Assembly: GCF_963678795.1 (NCBI RefSeq)
Contig: NZ_OY787453.1
Coordinates: forward strand, 1,240,001-1,304,000
DNA from: an uncultured Methanoregula sp.
GTDB lineage: Archaea > Halobacteriota > Methanomicrobia > Methanomicrobiales > Methanospirillaceae
Length of the DNA stretch: 64,000 nt
Reading direction: 5' to 3'
Shown: positions 17,555-26,077 of the stretch, one piece after another
Numbering within the stretch: the stretch's first letter is position 1
Layout of the letters: each line of letters begins with the position of its first letter
Position numbers and translations under genes: made by a program
Notes under the pieces: model-generated
Databases searched by the model: none
What the model was told of the DNA's origin: nothing
The model's input: the letters and a program-made list of their open reading frames with translations, nothing else

Positions 17555-18008
17555 ATCAACGATGCTTGAGTATATCGAAAAATTTGAAAAGATCATTTAT
17601 GCGGCAATTATTGTCATGCTCATGGTTGTGCTGGTTGCGGCGATGTTCGATCTGGTCGTGCTCCTCGTGAAGTTCCTGTGGGAAGAATCGCCCCTCCTTC
17701 TTGAGGCTAAAGAGATGATTGCCCTTCTCGGTGCATTCCTGCTGGTGCTCATCGGCGTCGAGCTGCTCGATACGATCAAGGCATACTTCAAGGAGAACAC
17801 GATTCACGTGGAGATCGTTGTCCTGCTGGCCATCATTGCCGTGTCCCGGAAAGTGCTCCTGATCGACCCGACCGGTATGACCGCTTTTGATTATGGTTTC
17901 GAACTCATCAGCATCGGCGTGATCATCATAGGTCTCTCTGCCGGGTACTACCTGATTAAAAAAGCGGGTATTGTCATCTCTCCTGATGGAATCAAAAAGG
18001 CGGAATAA
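17544..18008 (+). CDS. PsiE-like membrane protein
   Basis: 154 residues with four membrane helices (IIYAAIIVMLMVVLVAAMF; MIALLGAFLLVLIGVELL; VEIVVLLAIIAVSRKVLL; ISIGVIIIGLSAGYYLI) and the PsiE-type phrases LLVLIGVELLDTIKAYF and EIVVLLAIIAVSRK. PsiE is a phosphate-starvation-induced family of unknown function in bacteria. The ATG at 17544 overlaps cobA by 11 bases, the same overlap size as others in this operon; a Met at 17562 is possible. A GC-rich hairpin (ATTCCGGG...CCCGGAAT) at about 18023-18056 may end the operon. Confidence 0.8.
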   Translation: MRAESTMLEYIEKFEKIIYAAIIVMLMVVLVAAMFDLVVLLVKFLWEESPLLLEAKEMIALLGAFLLVLIGVELLDTIKAYFKENTIHVEIVVLLAIIAVSRKVLLIDPTGMTAFDYGFELISIGVIIIGLSAGYYLIKKAGIVISPDGIKKAE

Positions 18009-18124
18009 CGGGTCACTCTTTTTATTCCGGGATACTTCCCCGGGTTCCCCCGGAATGAATATGATCCGGTTTTGCCTGGTGCCCGATCACCAATAAGAAA
18101 AAGAAAGAGAACAGATCCGGTAGT

Positions 18125-18817
18125 ATGGCAGGGCATGCGGGAGGTCCCCGCAACAATATTCAGTATCCGGATCCATCCATTCCCTCTGGCCAGTTCCCGA
18201 TTTTTTCCCTCATGGAATCCGATGTTATTCCTGCAGCCCGGCTCTACACGGACGTTTTCCTGGTTGACGAACCCACTTCCCGGCGCCATGCCCTGGACCC
18301 TGCCCGCTTCTTTCCCTATGCACAGATCTATGTCAGGTCTCTCGCTGGCAGGGACCTCAGTTTTCTTGCACGCGAACAACGGACGGGTGAACCTGCCGGG
18401 TTCATCTTCTCCTTTGACTTGACCCATGATCCTGCATCCGAAGGGTCGGAGATGGCTGCGTTCATCTCCCATTTCCGTGAGGCTGTAGCCATGATCGACG
18501 AGCTCGAAGGACGCTTCCTCTGCCCAAAAGAGACCCGGCCCGGCGTTACACTGCACATATTCCAGATCGGGGTTGACCGGAAGTTCCGGAGAAACGGGAT
18601 TGCCCGGGACCTGATATGTCATCTGCTCGCCAATGCAAAGGAACACGGGTTCCGGCAGGTTATTGCCGATTGCACCAATCAGGCGTCCCGGCAGGCTTTC
18701 CTGCATTGCGGTTTTTCCGAGCAGGGCTTTTCGTCTTATGAAACATTCAGCATGGACGGCAGGCGGTTTTTTGCCGGGCTTGAAGGAGGCATATCCCTGA
18801 TGGTGAGGGATATCTGA
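18125..18817 (+). CDS. GNAT-family N-acetyltransferase
   Basis: 230 residues. Acetyl-CoA-binding motif A appears as IGVDRKFRRNGIARDLI and is followed by a motif B-like NQASRQAFLHCGF, both typical of GNAT enzymes; motif C/D start strands lie near FPIFSLMESDVIPAARLYT. The long insert between strands and the LEGRFL region resemble arylalkylamine N-acetyltransferase-like members. Substrate unknown. Follows psiE by 116 bases with its own likely promoter. Confidence 0.85.
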   Translation: MAGHAGGPRNNIQYPDPSIPSGQFPIFSLMESDVIPAARLYTDVFLVDEPTSRRHALDPARFFPYAQIYVRSLAGRDLSFLAREQRTGEPAGFIFSFDLTHDPASEGSEMAAFISHFREAVAMIDELEGRFLCPKETRPGVTLHIFQIGVDRKFRRNGIARDLICHLLANAKEHGFRQVIADCTNQASRQAFLHCGFSEQGFSSYETFSMDGRRFFAGLEGGISLMVRDI

Positions 18818-18881
18818 CCGGCCTGTTCCGGTCGTATAATCGGAGATCCCCCGGAAATGTACTGCTGGTTTCAGGCAGGGG

Positions 18882-20138
18882 TTACGTTGTTACCGGAGGT
18901 GTCTTTTTCATTTCCTGCTGTTTCCGGACCGCCATTCCTGCAAGATACCCGGTTGAGAATGCAGCCTGGAGATTGTACCCGCCGGTATCCCCGTCCACGT
19001 CCAGCACTTCGCCGGCAAAGAATAGGCCCGGAACGATCTTTGATTCCATGGTCTTCTGGTTCACGCCCTCGAGTGCAACACCGCCACGGGTCACCATGGC
19101 AATGGAAAAACCGCCCATTTCCGCTACGGTTAGCGGGAACTCCGTGCAGTTCGTCACCAGGAATGAACGCTGGCTTGCTGAGAAGTGGGCGCACTTGAGA
19201 TCTTCTTCAATTCCCGTGAATTTCAGCAGTTTCCGGTTCAGCCTTTCAGGGATCGGGTACTTCGCGAGGATCGTGCTCACCTGCCAGCCGGGATTCTCTG
19301 ACGCTCTTTTTGCAAGGTCAGCGGCAAATTCCTCCCGCCGCATCGTGCCGGCAAACGAGAGCCGTATTACATCACCGGGCCGGATATCCCGCGAGGCATC
19401 CAGGATGCCTGGTCCTGACAGGCCGAGGTGAGTGAACAGGACATCGCCGTTCTGATCAGTGTGTTTTTTGCCGTCCCGCCAGACCGAAAAGTGCATCCGC
19501 TCAAAGGAGATCCCTGCGAGCGCCGCGAACGGGAACGGCCGGATCAGGAGAGGGGTTAAGGCAGGGGCAATCTCTGTCACCGGCTGGCCGAGTGCTGCAG
19601 CTAATCGGTACCCGTCTCCGGTTGTCCCGCACTTCGGGTACGATGCACCCCCCGTGGTGATGATGACCGTGGCAGCCCGGTACATTGCATCCGGAGTTGT
19701 AACTGTAAACAGTCCGCCGGTATGGGCGATCTCTGTGACCGGCTCGCTGCACCGGATGGTCACACCCTGTTTCCTGCATTCGGAAAGCAGGATCTCAAGT
19801 ACATCCCCGGACTGCCGTGTCTCCGGGAAGATCTTCCCGTTCTCTTCTGTCATCAGCGGAAGACCGCGGCTCTCGAAAAAATCAATAAGATTCCTGTTCG
19901 TGAACGACAGGAGGGTCGGCTTTAAAAATTTCCCATGATCGCCGTAATGGGTAAGGAACTCACGGATCTCCCCGTCGTGCGTGAGATTACACTGCCCGGA
20001 CCCGGACAGCAGGAGCTTGGCACCCGGCTCCGCATTCTTCTCAAGAACAAGGACCCTGCAGCCGGCAGCAGCTGCATGGATTGCCGAGAAAAGGCCCGCA
20101 GGCCCGGCGCCTATGACGATACATTCCGCGTTTTCCAT
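18882..20138 (-). CDS. FAD-dependent oxidoreductase, HI0933/YhiN (BaiN-like) family
   Basis: 418 residues. N-terminal FAD-binding VIGAGPAGLFSAIHAA and EKNAEPGAKLLLSGSGQCN, the latter a signature of the HI0933/YhiN family, plus TTGGASYPKCGTTGDGY and the C-terminal FAD segment FFAGEVLDVDGDTGGYN. Such flavoproteins are widespread and mostly of unknown substrate. Convergent with the GNAT gene. Confidence 0.9.
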   Translation of the reverse strand: MENAECIVIGAGPAGLFSAIHAAAAGCRVLVLEKNAEPGAKLLLSGSGQCNLTHDGEIREFLTHYGDHGKFLKPTLLSFTNRNLIDFFESRGLPLMTEENGKIFPETRQSGDVLEILLSECRKQGVTIRCSEPVTEIAHTGGLFTVTTPDAMYRAATVIITTGGASYPKCGTTGDGYRLAAALGQPVTEIAPALTPLLIRPFPFAALAGISFERMHFSVWRDGKKHTDQNGDVLFTHLGLSGPGILDASRDIRPGDVIRLSFAGTMRREEFAADLAKRASENPGWQVSTILAKYPIPERLNRKLLKFTGIEEDLKCAHFSASQRSFLVTNCTEFPLTVAEMGGFSIAMVTRGGVALEGVNQKTMESKIVPGLFFAGEVLDVDGDTGGYNLQAAFSTGYLAGMAVRKQQEMKKTPPVTT

Positions 20139-20302
20139 AAAAAGCCCCTCTTACAGATCAATGCCGGTGCATCCCAGATGAATTATTCTGTTCCCGGGAA
20201 AAACTGAAAATAAAAAATTTGCAGAGCAGGATTTTCATTGCTGCGGTATCTCGTGGTATCTGATTGTCAGGATTTATTCTGAAATTGTCTGTCCATTCTG
20301 CC

Positions 20303-21481
20303 ATGCACGATGAAAGCATTAAGTCCGTCCCGTCTTATATCGCATATCAGATGCCAACCGGTCCAAAAATCGCGGGAAAGAGCCCCGAGGATGAGGATAT
20401 TGTGTCGGACTATGAGCTGAGATACCGCAGGATGGCAGAGAACATCCTCCTTGGAATGTTCCAGATCACGTATGGCCCGGACAGCCGGATCCTCTCGGCA
20501 AATCCTGTCATGGCCCGGATGCTTGGCTACGAACGGCCGGAGGATATTATCGGCAGACCTGCAAACGATCTCTTTATCCGGTCTGCAGAGTTCGATGAGC
20601 TTGTGGCGGATCTCGTCAGTCAGGGATCCGTTGCCGGCCGCGAGATACGTTTAAGGCGGAAAGAGGGCGCAGAGATATGGATCTCGGTCCAAGCCTGGAA
20701 ACTGGGAATAACCCCCGATAAGCTCATCGTGATCGAAGGTTTCGTTGCGGATGTCACCGAGCAGCGGGTATTCGAACAGGAAATGCATTACCATGAATCT
20801 GAACTGAACCGGTATGCCCTTGCACTCTCGCTTTCCAACAGGAAACTCAATCTTCTCTCCAGTATCACCCGGCACGATATCCTCAACAATCTGACGGGTC
20901 TCCGGGGTTATCTGGATCTGATGAAAGAGGAATTTACCGATACTGCTCTCCGGGAATATCTCACCGCACAGGAAGAGATTATTGAAACTATCACGGAACA
21001 AATCCAGTTCACCCGGGACTACCAGGATCTCGGTGTCGAAACCCCGCAATGGTTTGACACAAACGAGGTCATCCTGATGGCAGCGGCGACGCTCCCTCTT
21101 CCCCCGGTAACCCTGACGGTCGAGACCGGTGATCTGTGGATCTATGCAGACCCGATGCTCGGGAAGGTTTTTTACAATCTCCTCGAGAATGCACTCCGTC
21201 ACGGAGGGAAACTGACCCGGATCTGCTTCCGGACGGAAGTATCCGGCGATAGTGCCCGGATTCTATGCGAGGATGACGGCACCGGCATTCTCGCACAGTT
21301 CAAGGAAGCGATATTTGTCCGCAAGCACTTTAAAAATACCGGTTTTGGCCTCTTCCTCTCCCGGGATATACTGGGCATAACCGGCCTCTCAATCCGGGAA
21401 AAAGGGGAACCAGGCAAAGGTGCGCGGTTTGTTATTACCGTACCAGTGGGATCGTTCCGGGTCGGGCACGGGGCCGGGTAA
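20303..21481 (+). CDS. PAS-domain sensor histidine kinase (cytoplasmic)
   Basis: About 392 residues, no membrane helix. PAS domain at roughly 45-165 (MLGYERPEDIIGRPAND), then the dimerisation/H box SITRHDILNNLTGL with the phospho-His near residue 191, then ATPase boxes N (FYNLLENALRHGG), G1 (EDDGTGI) and G2 (NTGFGLFLSRDIL). The RHDI-x-N-x-L-x-G H box is characteristic of methanogen kinases. Starts at ATG 20303; a TTG at 20264 is the longer option. No response regulator is adjacent. Close paralogue of 58885-60219. Confidence 0.92.
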   Translation: MHDESIKSVPSYIAYQMPTGPKIAGKSPEDEDIVSDYELRYRRMAENILLGMFQITYGPDSRILSANPVMARMLGYERPEDIIGRPANDLFIRSAEFDELVADLVSQGSVAGREIRLRRKEGAEIWISVQAWKLGITPDKLIVIEGFVADVTEQRVFEQEMHYHESELNRYALALSLSNRKLNLLSSITRHDILNNLTGLRGYLDLMKEEFTDTALREYLTAQEEIIETITEQIQFTRDYQDLGVETPQWFDTNEVILMAAATLPLPPVTLTVETGDLWIYADPMLGKVFYNLLENALRHGGKLTRICFRTEVSGDSARILCEDDGTGILAQFKEAIFVRKHFKNTGFGLFLSRDILGITGLSIREKGEPGKGARFVITVPVGSFRVGHGAG

Positions 21482-21527
21482 AGGAAGTCGGCCTGCCGGA
21501 CCGCATCCGGGAAAAATGTGCGTTCTC

Positions 21528-21809
21528 TTAAGCGTGGTGCCCTTTTGCCCGTCGGCGCAGCGCCTCTGCGTAATGGTGACGCAGCTCGGCAGTCTCTTCG
21601 GGAGAAAAATCTGTTTTTTTGGTGGAATGGAGATGTTTTTCCATCTCTTTTACGATATGTTCTGCCTCATGAAAATCCACAACTTCGAGGTAAGCCGGGG
21701 ACTTGTTCACCTCGTGAGCATGGCCACACTGCGGGCAGAGTTTCCAGCGTTGGAAACGGTCCACGTACGAAAACTTCCTGCATCCCGGGCACCGGATGAT
21801 GAGGTACAT
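21528..21809 (-). CDS. DUF1922-like zinc-ribbon protein
   Basis: 93 residues. MYLIIRCPGCRKFSYVD and KLCPQCGHAHEV form a four-Cys zinc ribbon, followed by the conserved LEVVDFHEAEHIVKEMEK; both parts resemble the archaeal DUF1922 family. The C-terminal half is a charged helix. Function unknown; a nucleic-acid or protein-binding adaptor is possible. Confidence 0.8.
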   Translation of the reverse strand: MYLIIRCPGCRKFSYVDRFQRWKLCPQCGHAHEVNKSPAYLEVVDFHEAEHIVKEMEKHLHSTKKTDFSPEETAELRHHYAEALRRRAKGHHA

Positions 21810-21973
21810 GGTAATCAGGTGATGCGTGTTATCCTCTTAAAAATATATCGCAGGGTGGTAAAAATCAGAGAGCCGGTATTGTTCCCCCAAAAAAATCCGG
21901 CTATCCTGGACTATTGCTATTGCGATTAATACGAAACCCCTATATTATCCGTTCATCTGATAGAGATGTTATC

Positions 21974-22726
21974 ATGGAACAGATTCAGGTCACGGGAGTG
22001 CGGGGACTTCCCCTCATCCATGCTGGTGACAATATCGCGGCACTGGTCTGTGAGAAAGTGCCGGTACAGGATGGGGACATTCTCTGCATAGCCTCGACAA
22101 TTTACTCCAAAGCCAAGGGCTACACAAAGAAGTTGTCCGCCATCACGCCATCGGAACGTGCAGTGCGGCTTGGTAAAATGAACGGCGAGGATCCGCGCTT
22201 TGTGCAGGCCGTGCTGGATGCATCCACCGATATCATCATGGAGCACCCTTTCATCCTATCAGAGCTCTCGTTCGGCCATATCGGTGTGCGGGCCGGGGTC
22301 GACCAGTCAAATATCGAAGACGGGATGGTCATCTTCCTTCCCCCCGACCCGATGAAATCTGCAGAAGAGATGCGGCATGAGATAAAAAAGATTAGCGGGA
22401 AAGATGTCGGGGTTATCATCACCGACACCTGCGGCAGATCCTTCCGTCGGGGCCAGACCGGCAATGCCATCGGCTGGAGCGGGTTTCCCGCAATCCGCGA
22501 TTTCCGGGGCGATACCGATCTCTTCGGCCACGTGCTTAAGATAACCGAAGAAGCCGTTGTCGATGAGATCGCCGGCTTCTCCAACTTCGTGATGGGGGAA
22601 AGCAACAACGGGGTCCCGGCGGTTATCTTCCACAACTGCGGCAGATGGGCGGGCCACGATAACCTCTACTTCAGGAGCGACGAGGATATCACCAAGCGTG
22701 TCCTGAAGAAGACTGCATTTGAATAA
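21974..22726 (+). CDS. cofE: Coenzyme F420-0:L-glutamate ligase
   Basis: 250 residues, typical CofE length. GTP-dependent addition of glutamates to F420-0, giving the hydride carrier used in methanogenesis. Seen: N-terminal VTGVRGLPLIHAGDNIA, the SxYSKAKG loop, and ITDTCGRSFRRGQTGNAIG with metal/GTP-binding residues. Start chosen at the ATG giving the family N-terminus; a Met at 21914 is in frame. Confidence 0.96.
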   Translation: MEQIQVTGVRGLPLIHAGDNIAALVCEKVPVQDGDILCIASTIYSKAKGYTKKLSAITPSERAVRLGKMNGEDPRFVQAVLDASTDIIMEHPFILSELSFGHIGVRAGVDQSNIEDGMVIFLPPDPMKSAEEMRHEIKKISGKDVGVIITDTCGRSFRRGQTGNAIGWSGFPAIRDFRGDTDLFGHVLKITEEAVVDEIAGFSNFVMGESNNGVPAVIFHNCGRWAGHDNLYFRSDEDITKRVLKKTAFE

Positions 22727-22750
22727 TACTATTTTTAAAACTGAAAAAAA

Positions 22751-22921
22751 TTATGCGTGGGTCGAGAATACAAAATTCAGGACTAAAATGACGATACCGA
22801 TTGCTGCCGCGACTACCATGACCGTGATCGGGCTGATATGAACTGCCCGACGGTCCTCGCTCTCGTAATAATTGACGAGACCTGCTGAGGAGAGTAATCT
22901 TCCACCTTGCTTCTTTGCCAT
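22751..22921 (-). CDS. secG: Preprotein translocase subunit SecG (Sec61-beta)
   Basis: 56 residues read from CAT 22919-22921 to stop at 22751. N-terminal MAKKQGGRLLSSAGLVNYYE and SEDRRAVHISP are highly characteristic of archaeal Sec61-beta, followed by one membrane helix (ITVMVVAAAIGIVILVLNF). It is the small tail-anchored subunit of the SecYEG channel. Its start is about 45 bases from the divergent amidohydrolase start, with TATA-like DNA between. Confidence 0.95.
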   Translation of the reverse strand: MAKKQGGRLLSSAGLVNYYESEDRRAVHISPITVMVVAAAIGIVILVLNFVFSTHA

Positions 22922-22940
22922 GCAAATATATTTCGTTTCT

Positions 22941-22953
22941 CGATATATAAAAG
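22941..22953 (+). promoter_or_regulatory. TATA-like box between secG and amidohydrolase
   Basis: CGATATATAAAAG lies about 15-25 bases upstream of the amidohydrolase ATG (22967), in the short divergent gap; short leader implied. Confidence 0.45.
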
Positions 22954-22966
22954 AGAGTTACGCCTT

Positions 22967-24016
22967 ATGAAAAGCAACGAGCAGACTTTCTCCGGACAAG
23001 CTCTCCTGGAAGAAGATCTCACTTTTTCACCGGTCGACATTTTCATCCGTGACGGGATAATTACCGCCATTGAAGAGAATCCGGATGCCCCTCCGACCAT
23101 TATCTGCCCTGCACTTTTTGATGCCCATACGCATCTTGGCGACACCATCGCCATGGATTGCGGTGCGACCGGCGATCTGGCCTCGCTTGTTACACCCCCC
23201 GATGGCCTGAAACACCGGCTTCTTGCCGCAGCAACGCGCCCGGAGCTTATAGCTGGCATGCGGGCAAGCCTTGAGGGCATGGCTCGGTCCGGCATTGCCG
23301 GATGTGCCGATTTCCGGGAAGGGGGCCGTGAGGGCGTTATCGCCCTGAGTGAAGCGTCATGGTGTCTCCCGGTCACGCCCCTGGTATTCGGGCGCGATGG
23401 CGGGGAGATGATCGCGGATGGTCTTGGGATCAGCAGTACCCGGGATGTTCATGATGTTGAACGGCAAGTGCAGGATGCCAGAAGAGCAGGAAAACTCATT
23501 GCGTTTCATGCCGGCGAGCGTGATCCGGGTGACGTGGATGCAGCCCTTGCCTTCGATCCCGATCTTATCATACACGCCACCCATGCAACAAAAAAACAAC
23601 TCCGTCACTGTGCTGACCACGAAATCCCCATCGCGGTCTGCCCCCGGTCAAACTGGATTCTTGGTGTTGCCGGCACCCCCCGCCATCCCCCGCTCCGGCT
23701 TATGCAGGAATGCGGCTGCCGGATCCTGCTCGGGACGGACAATGTCATGTTCGTTCCCCCGGATCTTTTCTCCGAGATGGCGTTCGTATCGACCCTGTAC
23801 GGGCTTGAACCCCGTGAAATCCTCCGGTCGGCGGTCTCCGGATCAGAACTTACCGGTAACGCGTATTACATCCGGCCGGGTGCACCAGCAAACCTGTTTG
23901 AGATTGGTTTTCTGGAATCTGCCCTCCGATTCTCGCGCGATCCTCTTGCAACGCTGGTGAAACGGGCGATTTTTGCCAATATTGGCAAAAATGTTTTTAA
24001 TTCAAAACTCAAATAA
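22967..24016 (+). CDS. Amidohydrolase-superfamily protein
   Basis: 349 residues. TIM-barrel metallohydrolase signatures: metal-binding DAHTHLGD, IAFHAGERD, HATHATKKQL and the closing LLGTDNVMF with the conserved Asp. These fit deaminases or hydrolases of the TrzA/AtzB or adenosine/cytosine deaminase group; substrate not determined. The ATG 22967 gives a start just after the TATA box; 22907 would extend into secG. Confidence 0.88.
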   Translation: MKSNEQTFSGQALLEEDLTFSPVDIFIRDGIITAIEENPDAPPTIICPALFDAHTHLGDTIAMDCGATGDLASLVTPPDGLKHRLLAAATRPELIAGMRASLEGMARSGIAGCADFREGGREGVIALSEASWCLPVTPLVFGRDGGEMIADGLGISSTRDVHDVERQVQDARRAGKLIAFHAGERDPGDVDAALAFDPDLIIHATHATKKQLRHCADHEIPIAVCPRSNWILGVAGTPRHPPLRLMQECGCRILLGTDNVMFVPPDLFSEMAFVSTLYGLEPREILRSAVSGSELTGNAYYIRPGAPANLFEIGFLESALRFSRDPLATLVKRAIFANIGKNVFNSKLK

Positions 24017-24045
24017 AAAAGGCATGTTTGTTTTGGGTGATGACC

Positions 24046-24474
24046 ATGTTTAATACAATACTTGTTGCGATAGATGGCTCGGAGACAAGCCAGCGCGCAT
24101 TCGACAAGGCTGTCGAGATAGCAAAGGCCGGAAATGCGAATCTCCATGCAGCCTATGTTGTTGAGACGGGTTTGTTCTCATCCCTTCCTGCAGATAATAC
24201 TGTCGAGATAATGTATAACGTTCTCCAGAAGGAGGCAAAAATCGTTATCGATGCGGCAAAAGTCAAGGCAGCTGCAAAAGGTGTTCCCTTTACGGCGCAC
24301 ATCAAGTCCGGCCATGCGGGAAGCGAAGTCATTACCCTGTCAGAAAAAATCAATGCTGACCTGATCGTTGTTGGTTCTCATGGCAAGAGCCAGACCGACC
24401 GGCTCCTGATTGGCAGTGTAAGCACATTTGTTGTCACCCATAGTACGGTTTCAACCCTGGTGGTGAGATCATAA
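24046..24474 (+). CDS. Universal stress protein (UspA family)
   Basis: 142 residues. N-terminal FNTILVAIDGSETSQRAF and the ATP-binding signature VVGSHGKSQTDRLLIGSVS (G-x2-G-x9-G-S type). Small stress- or nucleotide-responsive protein. The second of two nearby ATGs (24040, 24046) is chosen for its match to family N-termini; GGTGATG just upstream can serve as ribosome site. It is followed closely by the CBS protein gene. Confidence 0.93.
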   Translation: MFNTILVAIDGSETSQRAFDKAVEIAKAGNANLHAAYVVETGLFSSLPADNTVEIMYNVLQKEAKIVIDAAKVKAAAKGVPFTAHIKSGHAGSEVITLSEKINADLIVVGSHGKSQTDRLLIGSVSTFVVTHSTVSTLVVRS

Positions 24475-24497
24475 CAGAACAGATTGTCAAGGACTAC

Positions 24498-25328
24498 ATG
24501 ACATCAGATGTGGTTCACGTAGAGATCCCGGGCAACCGCGATGATGTCTTAAAAATTCTCAAGCGTACGGGAATATCCGGTGTCCCGGTGATCAAGAACA
24601 AGAAGATTGTCGGTATCATCACCCGGAAAGACCTGCTCTCCAAGCCGGAAGAGACCCAGCTGGGCCTCCTCATGACGGCAAAACCGGTCACCATCGAGCC
24701 GGACATGGAACTCCGCGAGGCAGCCCGGATCCTCATAACCCAGAGGATCCGCAGGCTTCCCGTTGTTGAGGATGGTCACCTGGTCGGTCTCCTGTCAGTT
24801 GCTGATGTCATTTCCGGTCTTGCCCAACTCAAGATCCGCGAAGAGGTTAAGGACAAGTACACCAGCAGGACTTTTGCTCTCTGGGAAGAGACGCCCCTTC
24901 CGGTCGTTGGCAGGGTCATGGAGATATCCGGCGTCGATGCAATCCCGATCCTTGATGCGGAGAACAAGCTCCAGGGGATCATCTCGGAACGCGATCTTAT
25001 CCGGAACTCCAGCATAGAGGACAGCGTGGGTGTCTCCGACTTCTCCAATGGTACCGATGACGATGAGTGGACTTGGGAGAGTATCCGCGATAACCATACC
25101 ATCAGTTTCGGTATCTCCCGCGTCCAGCTCCCCAACCGCCCGGTGAAGCTCGCCATGGTCAAGAACGTGGTTGCAGTCCCGCAGAATGCCGAAGTGAGCG
25201 AGTGCGCCCTCAAGATGAAGCGGTCCCGCGTGGACCAGCTGCCGGTCATCAATGGCGACAAGAAACTGGTCTCCATGCTGTATGACCGGGAACTGATCCG
25301 GGCAATGTGCCATGAAGGGTCTGAATAA
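24498..25328 (+). CDS. Four-CBS-domain protein
   Basis: 276 residues containing four CBS repeats in tandem (first at DYMTSDVVHVEIPGNRDD, second KPVTIEPDMELREAARIL, third VVGRVMEISGVDAIPILD, fourth NRPVKLAMVKNVVAVPQNA). CBS pairs bind adenine nucleotides. AAGGA at 24489-24493 supports the ATG at 24498. In-frame codons reach back to the UspA stop without a normal start codon. Likely cotranscribed with the UspA gene; regulatory target unknown. Confidence 0.92.
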   Translation: MTSDVVHVEIPGNRDDVLKILKRTGISGVPVIKNKKIVGIITRKDLLSKPEETQLGLLMTAKPVTIEPDMELREAARILITQRIRRLPVVEDGHLVGLLSVADVISGLAQLKIREEVKDKYTSRTFALWEETPLPVVGRVMEISGVDAIPILDAENKLQGIISERDLIRNSSIEDSVGVSDFSNGTDDDEWTWESIRDNHTISFGISRVQLPNRPVKLAMVKNVVAVPQNAEVSECALKMKRSRVDQLPVINGDKKLVSMLYDRELIRAMCHEGSE

Positions 25329-25413
25329 AAACCTTTAAATTTCAATCTATCATCTAATACTTTAAAGCGCTTTTAACAAATTTCTGGCGTTTATTTATTT
25401 TTAGGGTGTTACT

Positions 25414-26055
25414 ATGCCTGAACAGTTACAGGAGTCCATGAAGGGGACAACAACCATCGGTATTGTTTTTGCCGGGGGTGTAATCCTTGCAACCGAGAAG
25501 CGGGCGACCATGGGCTACATGATCGCAAGCAAGAAAGCAAAGAAAGTCTACCAGGTGGCAGAAAGAATCGGTATGACCACGGCAGGAGGAGTTGGCGATG
25601 CCCAGCAGCTCGCCCGTATCCTCACGGTCGAGTGCAACCTCTACCAGATCCGCAGGTCCCGCCCCATTACCGTCGGGGCAACGGCGACCCTGCTCTCCAA
25701 CTATCTCAACCAGAACCGCTATTTCCCCTATTACGTCCAGCTCCTCGTTGGCGGCATTGACGAGAAGGGCCCGGGTGTTTATTCGGTCGATGCAATGGGT
25801 GGAGCTACAAAGGAAGAAGAGGTTGTTGCAACGGGCTCCGGCTCGCCAATGGCATACGGTGTACTCGAGGACCGGTTCCGGTCCAATATGAGCGAGGACG
25901 AGGCCATCGAACTTGCGGTTCGCGGCCTCAAATCAGCAATGAAACGCGATGCCGGATCCGGTGAAGGGATCCACATTGTTGTAATCACAAAAGACAAGTA
26001 CGAGGTGCAGAGCGAAGATATTGTGAAAAAGTATCTCGCAAAGACTTCTGCTTAA
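25414..26055 (+). CDS. psmB: 20S proteasome beta subunit
   Basis: 213 residues. Short propeptide ends in Met-Lys-Gly before the nucleophile Thr12 (KG|TTTIGIVF); Lys in ATEKRATMG and the GAGGVGDAQ-type loop (TAGGVGDAQQLAR) are also conserved. Forms the inner catalytic rings of the archaeal 20S proteasome. AGGGTG lies just upstream of the ATG. Next to fttA. Confidence 0.97.
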   Translation: MPEQLQESMKGTTTIGIVFAGGVILATEKRATMGYMIASKKAKKVYQVAERIGMTTAGGVGDAQQLARILTVECNLYQIRRSRPITVGATATLLSNYLNQNRYFPYYVQLLVGGIDEKGPGVYSVDAMGGATKEEEVVATGSGSPMAYGVLEDRFRSNMSEDEAIELAVRGLKSAMKRDAGSGEGIHIVVITKDKYEVQSEDIVKKYLAKTSA

Positions 26056-26077
26056 CTTTTTTTAGGACGATTTTTTC

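Noticed and set aside
24471..24500. Possible ATA start extending the CBS protein by nine residues to overlap the UspA stop
   Set aside because: ATA is not a normal start codon, and AAGGA just before ATG 24498 explains initiation there.
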